Assembly: GCA_958510825.1 (NCBI GenBank) | Contig: OY294046.1 | Coordinates: forward strand, 9,085,847-9,149,846 | DNA length: 64,000 bases | Direction of reading: 5' to 3' | Source of the DNA: Brachypterus glaber | Lineage: Eukaryota; Arthropoda; Insecta; Coleoptera; Kateretidae | In this document: positions 46,640 to 56,700 of the stretch, in pieces | Layout: every line of letters begins with the position of its first letter | How positions within the stretch are numbered: the stretch's first letter is position 1 | Program-made: the position numbers and the translations under genes | Notes under the pieces: model-generated | Seen by the model: only the letters and a program-made list of their open reading frames with translations | Database searches by the model: none | What the model was told of the DNA's origin: nothing

Positions 46640-48233
46640 TTAAATATTTATACAGGGTGTCACTGACTACTTTTTTATTTTTTCTTAAATGCAATATTAA
46701 TCCAAAATACTTATATAGACATTCTATGTATGCAAACAAATATGCAAATTTAATTCAGTATAATACAGCTCTCCTGAAACTCTAAGGAAACAAAAACTCT
46801 AGCAAAAACTAAAAAAAAATTGGTTTATTTTTTATTTATTTTTTCTTTTTTTTTAGGCATAGCAAATATAAAAAAAACACAATTAAATCGAAAAATTATC
46901 ATTATTTTAGTCTCGGGAGGGTAAGGGTTAAAAAAAACGTTTATCCTGCTCTCCTAAAAAACAGGATAGAAATTTTACTATTTGAAATAATTATCAATAA
47001 TAATTTATTATATTCAAGATAAAAAATTTGAATGATCAAAATAAAATACCAAGCAAAACAATTCTAAATAAACAATTTCGAATATAGAACAAGAAACAAA
47101 AAAAAAATACTGTGGCACACAGACTCAAAAACCATCCTTTCCAACTAAAAACGTTTGGACTATAATAAATGTCCTATCTACAAAAAACTGATTTTTGGTT
47201 TTATGCATTTTTGAGATCAGGGATTCTAGAAAATCCTTTAGATTTGCAGATAGGCAGCATTTGTCTCGCTTTTGCCCTGAACAATATTTCAGTCTTTTTT
47301 TCTTTCTCTCGACTTGCGGGAGCCTCTCTTTTACACCGATGCGTCGCGACGTGCTCAAATGTTTCATTAAAAAGTCCGTCCGTCTGTCTGTCCGTCCATC
47401 CGTCTATGCATCACATCACGCATGAGCTCAACACTGAGAAAAAACCGAAATAGACAACGTAAACAGAATCAAAGGGCCAATAATCCCTAAAATTCATTAA
47501 CCCTCGGACACGAGGTCCAGCTACGGCCACGATCGTCCGTCCGTCCGTCCGTCCGATGTCACGTTTTTTGTGGACACGATAATTCATGAACGAATAATCC
47601 GATCGATTCGAAATTTTCTATGAGGGGAAATAATCCCCAAAAAAAGTTATTGGGGGTTTAACTTAAAAAAAAATGAAAAACTATCTTTCTTTTCTTCTTT
47701 TTCTAAAATTTTCGTTTTGATTTTTTTTTCCAAAATTTTTAGTTTTTTGAAAAAAATAAATTTTTTTGTAAAAAAAAAAAATTGTTAATTTTTTCAGAGA
47801 TCTTAGATTTTTTGTCGAAAATCTCGGACGTCCGTGTACACCTTGATTTTGCAATTTTTGTTTTTTTATGAAATATTTTTGTTTGTCTTAAAAATGTTTC
47901 TACTGCATACATCAATCCACATGCTAGAAATGAACCAGAATCTAGGAAAAAAAAATAAAAGATAAGCTTATCGGGAGCCGGATTTATCCAGCTAGAGGGG
48001 TCACTCAACGAGATCATGCCAAGCGGATTTATCAGGGCCCCCTGAATGTTTTAAAACTCCCGATCTGCTTAATACCGGTTTGTAATCAAAATACAACTTT
48101 GCCCCCCGCTAGTGATCTCAGTTTTGAATTTATTAAACAGATAAATAAAGATACGATGCCCTACTGAAAATGTCGCATAGAAACGCATATATTTTGATGG
48201 TTTAGAAAATTTGTAGACGTTTGCTAGTCTATA
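46640..48233. other. AT-rich spacer with dispersed repeats
   Basis: (GTCC)n-type stretches lie at 47376-47405 and 47538-47558, the second leading into the GTGGACACGATAATTCATGA repeat. The open frames around 47125-47453 overlap on both strands and correspond to no protein I know. No gene supported. Confidence 0.45.
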
Positions 48234-48489
48234 CCAACGAACTAATAACACTTCTCTCTAGAATAGGCATTTCATTTATAAAAACTGACAAAAACGTAAC
48301 CAATATATATATTTGTCTGTCTTAGTCGCACAGCTTTGTTCTAACAGAGACAACAATAACAGTTACTGGTAATTGTTATTGTTCAGGCCTGAAAATACCT
48401 ACTATTTGTTTACAAACAAACCGAGATGTTGGCGATACTTTATATTAACGGTATGCGTATTCTAGAGAGAAGAGTTGTTAGTTCGTTGG
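48234..48489. mobile_element. 256-bp MITE with 37-bp TIRs and 6-bp duplication
   Basis: The ends are CCAACGAACTAATAACACTT and, in reverse, CCAACGAACTAACAACTCTT, both continuing CTCTCTAGAATA; 34 of 37 positions match. Both flanks are TCTATA, a perfect 6-bp duplication. The interior has no ORF. Confidence 0.88.
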
Positions 48490-48582
48490 TCTATACAGTG
48501 CGTGTCTAAAGTCTGCCCCGTTTAACTTTTGATATCAACCTCAAATTTGGAACACGTAAATAACATAATCAAAATAATTATT

Positions 48583-51123
48583 TGGTACTTATATATCCCT
48601 TCTGGATGTAACATAGCTGGTATCCGTCTTAAAAATAACCTCACAATATACATAGTTTATCGCTCACAAATATGCAACACAAAAGATTTTCTAGAATTTT
48701 ATGATAAGTTTTTAGAAGAAAATAAGTCCAATACAATAATTGTAGGGGACATGAACTTTGATCTATTGGATCCTGATGATACTGTTAAAAATACACAAAT
48801 ATTACTGTTTTAAATGGATATAAAATAAACAATATCATTAATAAAGAAAATGTAACACGATATGGACATGGTAATGGCAAAGACAGCATTATAGATCACA
48901 TTATTACAAACAATAAGCTCTTATGTGATCTAAAAATTGAACTAAACTGTATTGCTAATCACAACATAATTAAGGTAAAACTACCAAACAAAAAAATTAA
49001 AAAAACAGTGCAAACTGTAGAAATCAAATCTTTAAACATAAATAAATGGCGACAAATGCTGAAGGCTAAAGTTCAAAGTGAAAATATAAACTCTTTTCAA
49101 AGTCTAATTGACATAATTCACTCAACAAAAAATGAGTCAACTAATATCAAGTATAAAAAGTTGATAAACAATAATTATTGGATAACAAAAGAGTTTCTTG
49201 ATAAAGTAAAGGAAAGAGATAAACTATATGTTAACTGGAAGAAGGCAGGTAGTATACAAGCTGAGAACTTATTTAAAAAGGCAAAAAATTAAGTCAACAA
49301 CATGTCAAAATGGCTAAAAAAGAATTGGGCAGAGAAAAATTTTGAGAACGCTGGTAGCAATATAAAAAAAAGCTGGAACGTAATAAATGGTTTAATTTAC
49401 AATACAAAAAGAAAAAAAATAAACAAAATAAGTTACATTAAACACAACAACATACAAGTTACAGATGAACGTAAGATGGCTAAATTATTTAATGAGCATT
49501 ATGCTACTATTGGTGCAAAAATAGCTGAAAAAATACCCCAGCCCACTACTACAAATTTCACTGAACAAACCAACGATGAATCTATAGAAATGTATCCTTG
49601 CACTGCAGAAGAAATATATACAACAATCAAGAATATTAAGTCAAATGCTTCGGGTTACGATAACACCTCAAAACAAGATTTGTTGAACGTTTATGATATA
49701 ATCAAAGAAAAACTAGTGTGGTTGGTAAATGAAACATTGCGCACAGGTGAATTTCCCACTGAATTAAAAATATCCAAAGTTATTCCTGTTTTCAAAAAAG
49801 GATCAAAGGATCAGATGATCAATTATAGGCCCATCTCCATCGTCAGCATATTTTCAAAAATAATAGAAGTAGTCATAAAGAAACGGATTATAGATTTTAT
49901 TAAAAAAACCTTTGGTTTTGACATTTCACAGTTTGGTTTTCAAGAAAATAGTGGAACACTAGGAGCTGTGACAGATCTGCTTGAACATAAACATTAAGAA
50001 TTAAATGCAAATAAATATGTAGTCTTACTATTTATAGATCTCGAAAAAGCATTCGACACCGTCGAGATACCTACGTTGCTAAGAAAATTACGTTTAATGG
50101 GCTTCAGAGGCAGGGCATACAGGCTCCTAAAAACTTACCTGGAAAATAGGCTTCAGTATACAGAAATAAATGGTGCATTTCGTGAAAAATCAAAAATTAA
50201 TATGGGGGTCCCCCAGGGGAGTGTTTTAGGGCCTATATTATACCTACTTTATGTACACAGCCTACAGTATTTAAACTTGGTTGCCAAATATCTGACATTT
50301 GCTGATGATACGGTATTAATTTTTTCTCATCGAAACTTGGATCTCCTAATAAACATAATTAATCAAGACCTTCATGTGTATTCCCAATGGCTCTACAGAA
50401 ATAAACTTAGCATCAATGTTGGTAAAACAGTATTTATGGTAGTAAAGCAAAAGAACAAACCTATGCCACAAAACCTAAATATCACTTTTAATGGTATACA
50501 GCTCAAGCAAGTGAGTGAAAACAAATATCTAGGACTCCACATCGATGACAAGTTAACATGGGAGAAGCATATCGAACAAATATCCAGAAAACTAGTACCT
50601 CTAATTGGAGCACTATACCGATGTGCTAACTTTCTAAATACAAGATCCAGAAAGGTTGTTTATCATAGTCTGATTGAATCAAATTTAAGGTATCTGATAC
50701 CATGCTGGGGCAATGCTGCTGATACACATGTGGATTTGTTACAAATTATCCAAAATAGGGCTGTTAAACTTATTTTTGGGTATAATAGATATCACAGCAC
50801 AAGCTTACTCTACAAAGAAACCAAACTCTTGAATGTAAGGAATCTGAATAATTTTGAATCTGTCAAACTCATACATGGAATTATTGGAGAAAATGTTAAG
50901 TCCAATCAAAAAGTTACAACAGCCATAGATATTCATGATCATTCAACAAGGAATCAAAACCATTTAAGAAACCCTATTCGTCGTACCTGCAAAACTCAAA
51001 CAGCACCTATGTATGTTGGACGCAATATGTATAACCAAGTGCCAGACCAAATAAAACAACTAAAAAATAAAAAAACTTTTTGTAAACATTTAAAACTTTA
51101 TTTGAGTAGTGATAGCAGTAATT

Positions 51124-51125
<2 letters not shown>
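48583..51125 (+). pseudogene. LINE ORF2: endonuclease C-terminus and reverse transcriptase, broken
   Basis: The product would nick target DNA and reverse-transcribe the element's RNA. The endonuclease part ends with IIVGDMNFDLLDPD, then after a frameshift near 48809 SIIDHIITNN. The reverse transcriptase follows with NYRPISIVSIFSKIIEVVI, FIDLEKAFDTV, MGVPQGSVLGPILYLLY and the catalytic LTFADDTVLIF, then the thumb region NKYLGLHIDDKLTWEKHI and a C-terminal LYLSSDSSN. From 48810 to 51125 everything is in one frame apart from in-frame stops at 49290 and 49995. The RT motifs are intact. With one frameshift, two stops and the 5' part missing it is dead, but rather young compared with the surrounding debris. 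Confidence 0.9.
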
Positions 51126-51177
<52 letters not shown>

Positions 51178-51285
51178 TTATATTATATATAAGTAACATT
51201 AATTGTAATTTAATTTTGTTTAGGCCTTGTTATCAGTTTATAACTGTCTTAGAGGTCAGAAATAAATTTTGTTAAAAAAAAAAAA
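48583..51285 (+). mobile_element. 5'-truncated LINE (non-LTR retrotransposon)
   Basis: Begins inside the endonuclease domain, directly after a fragment of the ACAGTGCGTGTC repeat. It runs through reverse transcriptase and ends with a (TA)n run (51126-51172), a short 3' UTR, AATAAA at 51261 and an A-run to about 51285. The junction on the right is with a different dispersed repeat (51291), so no target duplication can be read. The family lies in the broad Jockey/CR1-like range; the exact clade is not determined. Confidence 0.9.
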
Positions 51286-51290
51286 TATTA

Positions 51291-51760
51291 TACAGGGTTA
51301 TTCAGAAATAAGTTCGAGAAATTTAAAAGGTGATTCTACGTTAAAAAATATAAAAATATGAAAAAAAGTTCCTATAAAGGTTGGTCCGGAAGTGAGTCCT
51401 AAGGGAGCCACGGCTCTTTAAAATTGTAATAAAAATAAGGGTTTTAATTAATAACTCCTGTACCTTTTAAGCTAGAGCTTCGAGCTTTTGCATGTATACT
51501 AGTATTAATAAGGGCAATAAGTTTATGTTAATTTTTTTTTTTGAATTTATCCAGAGGGGTCCTAGACGGACAAAATATACGGCTTAACACATTTTTGCCC
51601 CAAACTTTTTTATATGTAGTTTTTTTGGATTATAAAAGATATAGATTTCTTGAGAAAAAATACAACAAAAATGGCATCTAGTGTAACACTGTAGAAGCAA
51701 CCATTTTCAAAAAAAATGCAATTAAGAGGAACTTTTTGTTCTTAAAATATCATAGTGTGA
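51291..51760. repeat. Half copy of the 710-bp foldback family
   Basis: Starts CAGGGTTATTCAGAAATAAG after TA and follows one arm of the 21612-22321 element (AAAAAAGTTCCTATAAAGGT, AGTCCTAAGGGAGCCACGGC, TAATAACTCCTGTACC). The opposite arm is missing. Confidence 0.75.
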
Positions 51761-52202
51761 AGTTTATTCTTAAAGGAATTGTACCTTTGCACTGACTAAA
51801 AGGCCTATAGGCCTTTAATATAATAGAATAATATATTATCCTCTGTTATATTTATTTATAGGTATATTTTAACCAGGGACATGCGTTACGGAGGGGGGCT
51901 ATTACTCAAGAGGAGTTTAATTCTTTTTTGGCCAGTATATATAGACATATTAATGTATTAAACTTAAAATAAACCATATTAAATTTATCAGACAACATAT
52001 AATTGTCCGATGTCTTTATCTGCCTATAAACATATTCCTTCAAGTTAGAAAAGGACAGAATTTATTTATCAGTCCTTTACTTAATTTAATTAACGTCGAT
52101 ATAAAACAAATTTCAAATAAAATTTTCTTATTATAAAACGATTAGTGTTAAAGAAACATATGCCAAAAAAATAATAATAGTTTAATTTTAAAACCCATTA
52201 AA
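51761..52202. promoter_or_regulatory. Upstream region of the zinc-finger gene, no clear promoter
   Basis: AT-rich sequence directly before the first recognised coding exon. A possible acceptor (TTTTAAATCACAG at 52210-52222) just inside the open frame suggests that an untranslated first exon may lie upstream, so the promoter may be elsewhere. No TATA box or initiator can be assigned with confidence. Confidence 0.3.
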
Positions 52203-52370
52203 ATGTTAGTTTTAAATCACAGGATGGTAGTGGGACAGCCGCTACATTACTTTGAACCACCATATTGGGCCTTATCAGCGCCAACACATTTTTCCAACTA
52301 CCCTTACTACCCACAAACTATGAACATATCTGAAGATGTTTTGATGCCACATTCTCCAATTAGTGCTCAG
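52203..52370 (+). CDS. sug: sug-like gene, coding exon 1
   Basis: 56 codons from ATG 52203, or 49 from ATG 52224 ([18 protein letters not shown]). Aromatic- and proline-rich N-terminal region, no domain. It ends in phase 0 at CTCAG before GTATTT. A lariat-type acceptor AATCACAG ends at 52222, so translation may really begin at 52224 in an exon that starts there. Confidence 0.75.
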
Positions 52371-55300
52371 GTATTTATTTAAACTATTATTGTTAAATAA
52401 CTTATATAGAAAATAAAATAAGTATATTTGGACTTAAAAATAAAAGCGTGGGGCGAACATATTGAAATACCTCTTTTTATTATAAATATTTAAATTTCTC
52501 TAAGTATATCGACATAAGGTTTGGCAGAACCGTAATTTACGCCCCACGCTTTTATTTTTCCTCTTTAGGGTTTCGTGCCTCAGTAACGAAAAACGGAACC
52601 CTTATACCCATATAGCACAGAATATTCCCCGGATACCCTCTCAATGTCCTTTAAATGTCGCATGTCCCGGGACATTAGTATACACGAGGATATCCCAAAA
52701 GGTATGTCCGTATATTCTAAGGATACGGTATGTCCTTCGTACATCCCAGGGACGTCCCGAGGGGATGTCCCGGTATGTCATTTCGGGATATCCCTGGGAT
52801 ATACGGGCAGTATGTCCCCGGGAAATACCCCTCGGGACGTCCCTGGGATATATCCCGTTTAGTATCAAAAGTATATCCTGGGGAAGTAGCAAATTCCCTT
52901 TTAGTAACAAAAGTATATCCTGGGGATATCCATCGTAAAACGTGTGCTATATGGGTAGGACCGATTAGTTGTCTGTTTATCTGTCCGTCTGTCACAGTCG
53001 TTTATCTCAAGAACCATGTAACCAGAAATTTGGAATACCTACTAGTAGATTCTAGCCGAGGTTCAAAAAAATATGATATTTTTTTGCCAAAAAGGCAAAA
53101 ATAAAACATTTTTTATTTGAGTTGGGTATCATAATATTATTATTATTATTATTATTACAATTTTTAAAAACTTAAAAAAATACATTTATTGTATGTTCTC
53201 TTTATTTTAAAAGCTATGAGACTAAATTATGGTTTATAAACATGCAAGGAAAACAAAGGGGACAAAAATCGTATTTTTCATCGATAACTCACTTATTTTC
53301 GTATAAAAAACATTAACCTAAAGAAAGCTCAAATAAACCCCTACAAAAAATCTCTGAAGCACTTCTGAGCTAAGACTATAAATCTTTAAGATATAGACAC
53401 GAAAAAGAAATTAAATTAAAAAGATTTGACCAATTTGTTATTCAATCATAATATAATTTTTAATTTCCATATATTTTTTTTTTTCAGAGCGACAGTGAAA
53501 ACTCAATATCCAGTATAGAAGTGTCCCCCAAAGAAATCCAAGTCAAAAAATCTGTGATAATAAAACCCTCCCTTGAAAAATCTGGGACGTCCAATGTTGC
53601 TGGAGGTCTTGCGGAATACAATTTCCTTCGTTGGAAGAACTAGCTACCCACGTCTCCAAAGTGCACGCAGTTGGGGGACTCGGGGGGCTGTTTTATTGTG
53701 GATGGGAGGGATGTTCGAGAAATAATAAAGGATTTAATGCTAGGTAAGTAGAGAAATTTGATTATTTTTTACTTACAAGTTTGTTTTGCATTTTTGTAAC
53801 TTTCCACTACAATAACTTTTTTTTAAACGTTTATAACCTAAAAACAGTACAAGAAAACTGGTGACTAGGCCTAATGGTAATATAAATAATTTAAGTATTA
53901 AGAATTAAATAACATATAGATTTTAAAAAATGTAAAAAAAAATTCTTGGCGATTTATGTTCTGTCAGCCCCGAAAAATTTATGACCACGATAACTGGAAT
54001 TGTTTTTAGTAAAAATCGTAAAATATATTTACTGTAAATTTAAATGTACACACATAGAAAAAAGTTAGGGATATTCGTAAATTATAAACTTTACTTATAT
54101 ATTAAAATGAGGTACCGATATTGAACTCCACTGTACCATCTTTTACATAAAGTGGTTCGGTGTTGACATTTTTTTATTTTATTTTTTTCCAGGTACAAAA
54201 TGTTGGTGCACGTCCGCACCCATACAAACGAAAAGCCGCATCAGTGCACGCAGTGCGAAAAGTCATTCTCTCGTGCGGAAAATCTCAAAATACACTCCAG
54301 AAGTCACAGCGGCGAAAAACCCTATGTATGTCCTGTACCTGGATGTACAAAGGCCTACTCAAATTCAAGCGATAGATTTAAGGTAAGTCATTATTATAAG
54401 GAATAAACAAGCCGTGAAGATATGTAATGCTACGCATTCCATTATATATTATTTACAGTAAATGGTATATTGCATTTTCCCAAACACTTAAAACTAGAAA
54501 AATTTTTTTTTAAAAAATCCCTGCAAGGGTCAAAATTTCGTGAAAAAAAAAACCAAATATAGTTTTCGATGTATTTTAATCCATAGAATTCATATTTGAA
54601 GTCAAATTGGTTTCATAATTTTCCCTTTTTTATGTAATGTAATATCAGTAAATTTTGCATTATGTCAGCCATATTGGATTCGCCATTTTGTAAAAATAAA
54701 TTATGACCAGAGATTCGAAATCGGTTACTAAAAAAAAAACAAACTTCGGTTTTTGCTAAATTCTCAATAAATAATACAACTGACTTTCATCAAAAATCAT
54801 TTATTTAAAACTATATAAAACTATATTTGAAGATTAACTTTTCTTACGAAAAAACGCTTTCCCATTTATAACATCATCCATGGCACAGTTCTTCAATTTT
54901 CTCTTATCAATCCATTTCTTCGGCGTATTTAAACGCTGAAAGGGTACAACAAGGTTAACGTAACAACACTAAATGCAAGAATGAGATATAAACCAAATTT
55001 TATTATCTTAACTACTAGTATGGTTTGAAGGGTGTTTTTTAAATGACGTCATAGTTAGTTGGTAAAGTAAAAGTAAAATCTTTTTCGATGTTAAAAAGTT
55101 GATTGAGTTTTTTATTTTGCGACATTTGAAATTGAGAACCAAAAATGAGATCTACAAGGAAAAAATTAGGCTTGATTTAACTTTGCAAGAATTTTTTTGC
55201 ATAAAGCTTATAAATTACTTATTTTTAATTAACTCGTTTATCGTATCTATATTATCCACGAATGATATCTGACGATTGTTTAACATAATATCAATAGAAT

Positions 55301-56298
55301 TCATTCTTGCCGAGATTCTTGCAAAAGTGGCAAAACAATCTTGTACATAAGTCCGGCTTCCGCAAAAACACTAACCTCTTCTTCGTCGAAAAAATATGAT
55401 TCAGAAAGGACAGAAATATGATAGAAAAGGATAGAAATACTTACTATGCGAAAAAACCACCTAGGGGTACATGGTTACTAAGAATAGTAAGTGTGACGTC
55501 ATTGTTTGTTGTAGTTAACTAATAAAATGTGTGTAGTATGCTGTTCTTCATACTAGTATGTTATAGTTTCGATAATAAAATTTTGTTATAGTCAGGATTG
55601 TGTTAGCAAGCTTTGTTTTGCTTTGAATTAGCATTTAGAGGTCATCTAAATGCTAAGTTGCTAAGTATCCAGACTGATGGAATGAAATGAAACATAATTC
55701 GGTATTGGCAATCTCAAAAAAAAAAACCCTCACTCCGTTCCTTTAGGGTTTTGGCCATGTTTTCGCCTCACTGTAGACTGAAAATTTATTTTTTTTACAG
55801 CATACAAGGACCCACCAAGTGGAAAAGCCATACTATTGTAAAATACCAGGGTGCCAAAAACGTTACACCGACCCAAGCAGTTTGAGAAAACACGTAAAAA
55901 CCTACAAACATTTCGTCAATGAAAACCAAAACGAAAAATTGACAGAAGAACAAAATACAAACTTGGCCCAAAAAAATATAAATTTAATTCAAGAAAATAT
56001 AAACCAAGAAAACCAAAATAAATTAGATGAAAGATTAAGCCTAAATTCGAGTGAATTTATAGAAGAAACCATTAAAAGAAATTGCAAAGAATGTCAGCAT
56101 GTATGTACCCTAAATAACTGTTTATCAGACACTGCCGATTTGCTAAAATTAGGGGCTCTAATGAATCTAACCAGGGAGGAAAAAAGTCAGAGTTGGAGTA
56201 GAATTTTTAGTCCCTATTTGCCTGAAATGAAAAGTATTGTCTATGAAAATGAAATGGATGTAGACACACCTTTAGATTTGAGTGTTCACAGAAAATAA
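52203..56298 (+). CDS. sug: Gli-similar C2H2 zinc-finger transcription factor (sugarbabe/Glis2-like), four exons
   Basis: Nuclear DNA-binding factor. In Drosophila, sugarbabe acts in the transcriptional response to dietary sugar downstream of Mondo-Mlx; that role is carried over by family. Exons: 52203-52370, 53488-53743, 54193-54382, 55801-56298, all with GT-AG introns. Five fingers of the Gli/Glis type: finger 1 CCWRSC...HVSKVH and finger 2 CGWEGC...HVRTH begin in exon 2; finger 3 [17 protein letters not shown] and finger 4 [18 protein letters not shown] are in exon 3; finger 5 [19 protein letters not shown] is in exon 4. The C terminus ends [15 protein letters not shown] matches the CtBP-binding PxDLS motif. 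Total length is about 363-370 residues, near Drosophila sug. Exon 2 has a one-base frameshift between 53577 and 53594. The start may be the ATG at 52203 or the one at 52224, after a possible acceptor. sug is preferred over lame duck from the KHVKTYKH ending of finger 5. Confidence 0.85.
52607..52955. mobile_element. CCCA-TIR element, GGGATATCCC / GGGACGTCCC motif family
   Basis: The ends are CCCATATAGCACAGAAT and, in reverse, CCCATATAGCACACG. Both flanks are TA. The interior is built of GGGACGTCCC, GGGATATCCC, CGGTATGTCC and variants, open in several frames only because of this periodic make-up. It lies in intron 1 of the sug-like gene. Confidence 0.88.
53488..53743 (+). CDS. sug: sug-like gene, coding exon 2 (frameshift, fingers 1-2)
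   Basis: The acceptor TTTTTTTCAG ends at 53487. Frame 1 gives [20 protein letters not shown] and continues to a stop at 53641. The conserved finger part (from TGT at 53595: [20 protein letters not shown], then [17 protein letters not shown]) lies in the next frame, which is closed upstream by TGA at 53574. One missing base between, for example in AAAAA at 53576-53580, restores the frame. The exon length then becomes 257, and its phase-2 end (GCTAG before GTAAGT) fits exon 3 exactly. Confidence 0.85.
54193..54382 (+). CDS. sug: sug-like gene, coding exon 3 (fingers 2-4)
   Basis: The acceptor TTTTTTTCCAG ends at 54192 and the donor AAG/GTAAGT starts at 54383. Encodes the rest of finger 2 ([10 protein letters not shown]), the TNEKPH linker, all of finger 3 and finger 4 up to SSDRFK. 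The linkers TNEKPHQ and SGEKPYV are of the standard TGEKP type. Confidence 0.92.
54834..54935 (-). CDS. Candidate terminal exon of a nested, unrecognised gene
   Basis: On the minus strand a good acceptor (CCTTGTTGTACCCTTTCAG) precedes 33 codons and a stop at 54834-54836. The peptide is [20 protein letters not shown] then [14 protein letters not shown] polyadenylation signal AATAAA follows about 30 bases after the stop (54800-54805, reverse). Lysine-rich composition and a coherent 3' end argue for a real exon of a gene nested in sug intron 3 on the opposite strand. I do not recognise the family. Upstream, short open pieces at 55215-55304 ([18 protein letters not shown]) and about 55080-55165 could be further exons, but their phases do not join cleanly, so they are not called. 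Confidence 0.42.
   Translation of the reverse strand, partial: RLNTPKKWIDKRKLKNCAMDDVINGKAFFRKKS
55801..56298 (+). CDS. sug: sug-like gene, last coding exon (finger 5, CtBP motif)
   Basis: The acceptor TTTTTTTACAG ends at 55800. HTRTH completes finger 4, the linker is QVEKPYY, and finger 5 is [20 protein letters not shown]. Then follows an Asn/Gln/Glu-rich stretch (residues about 40-80 of the exon), a Cys cluster [16 protein letters not shown], and the C-terminal [11 protein letters not shown] before TAA at 56296. Confidence 0.93.
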   Translation, partial: HTRTHQVEKPYYCKIPGCQKRYTDPSSLRKHVKTYKHFVNENQNEKLTEEQNTNLAQKNINLIQENINQENQNKLDERLSLNSSEFIEETIKRNCKECQHVCTLNNCLSDTADLLKLGALMNLTREEKSQSWSRIFSPYLPEMKSIVYENEMDVDTPLDLSVHRK

Positions 56299-56479
56299 TT
56301 TTTAATTTGTTTTTATTATATTTTTTAATTATTTTTGAGATTGATTATTTTTTAATTAAATTTAAATATGTTTTAAGAAAAAAGAAAAACAGTATTATTA
56401 AAGTTTGTGAGTTTGTTTGTTTTGTTTCTCAGTTTGTTGTGTTTGTTTTTAGTTTTTGTTTTAATGTTTAAAAAATGGC

Positions 56480-56485
56480 AATAAA
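56480..56485 (+). terminator. Polyadenylation signal of the sug-like gene
   Basis: AATAAA about 180 bases after the stop codon, within T-rich 3' UTR sequence. It is the first canonical hexamer downstream. Confidence 0.6.
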
Positions 56486-56700
56486 AATTTGTGATACTAA
56501 TGTATTTAAACAAATAGGTTTCATATATGAAAATAAAATTTATAATAAAATGTTAACCTGTTTTTTTTACTAGTATTAAAATAAATTTTTCGTTAGAAAA
56601 AAATATATCCTAAAATTAGTATCTATTAACCGGATAACTTAAAAACCCATTAATATAATTTAAATTAATAAGAGTTCGTATTACCAAAAAAAAAGACTTA

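Noticed and set aside
47125..47453. Overlapping ORFs of 76-94 residues
   Set aside because: They overlap on both strands, run into a (GTCC)n repeat and resemble no family I know.
52641..53104. Overlapping ORFs with PRDVPG/GYPRDIP repeats
   Set aside because: Translation of the palindromic motif array of the CCCA-TIR element; open in several frames on both strands with no start or splice context.
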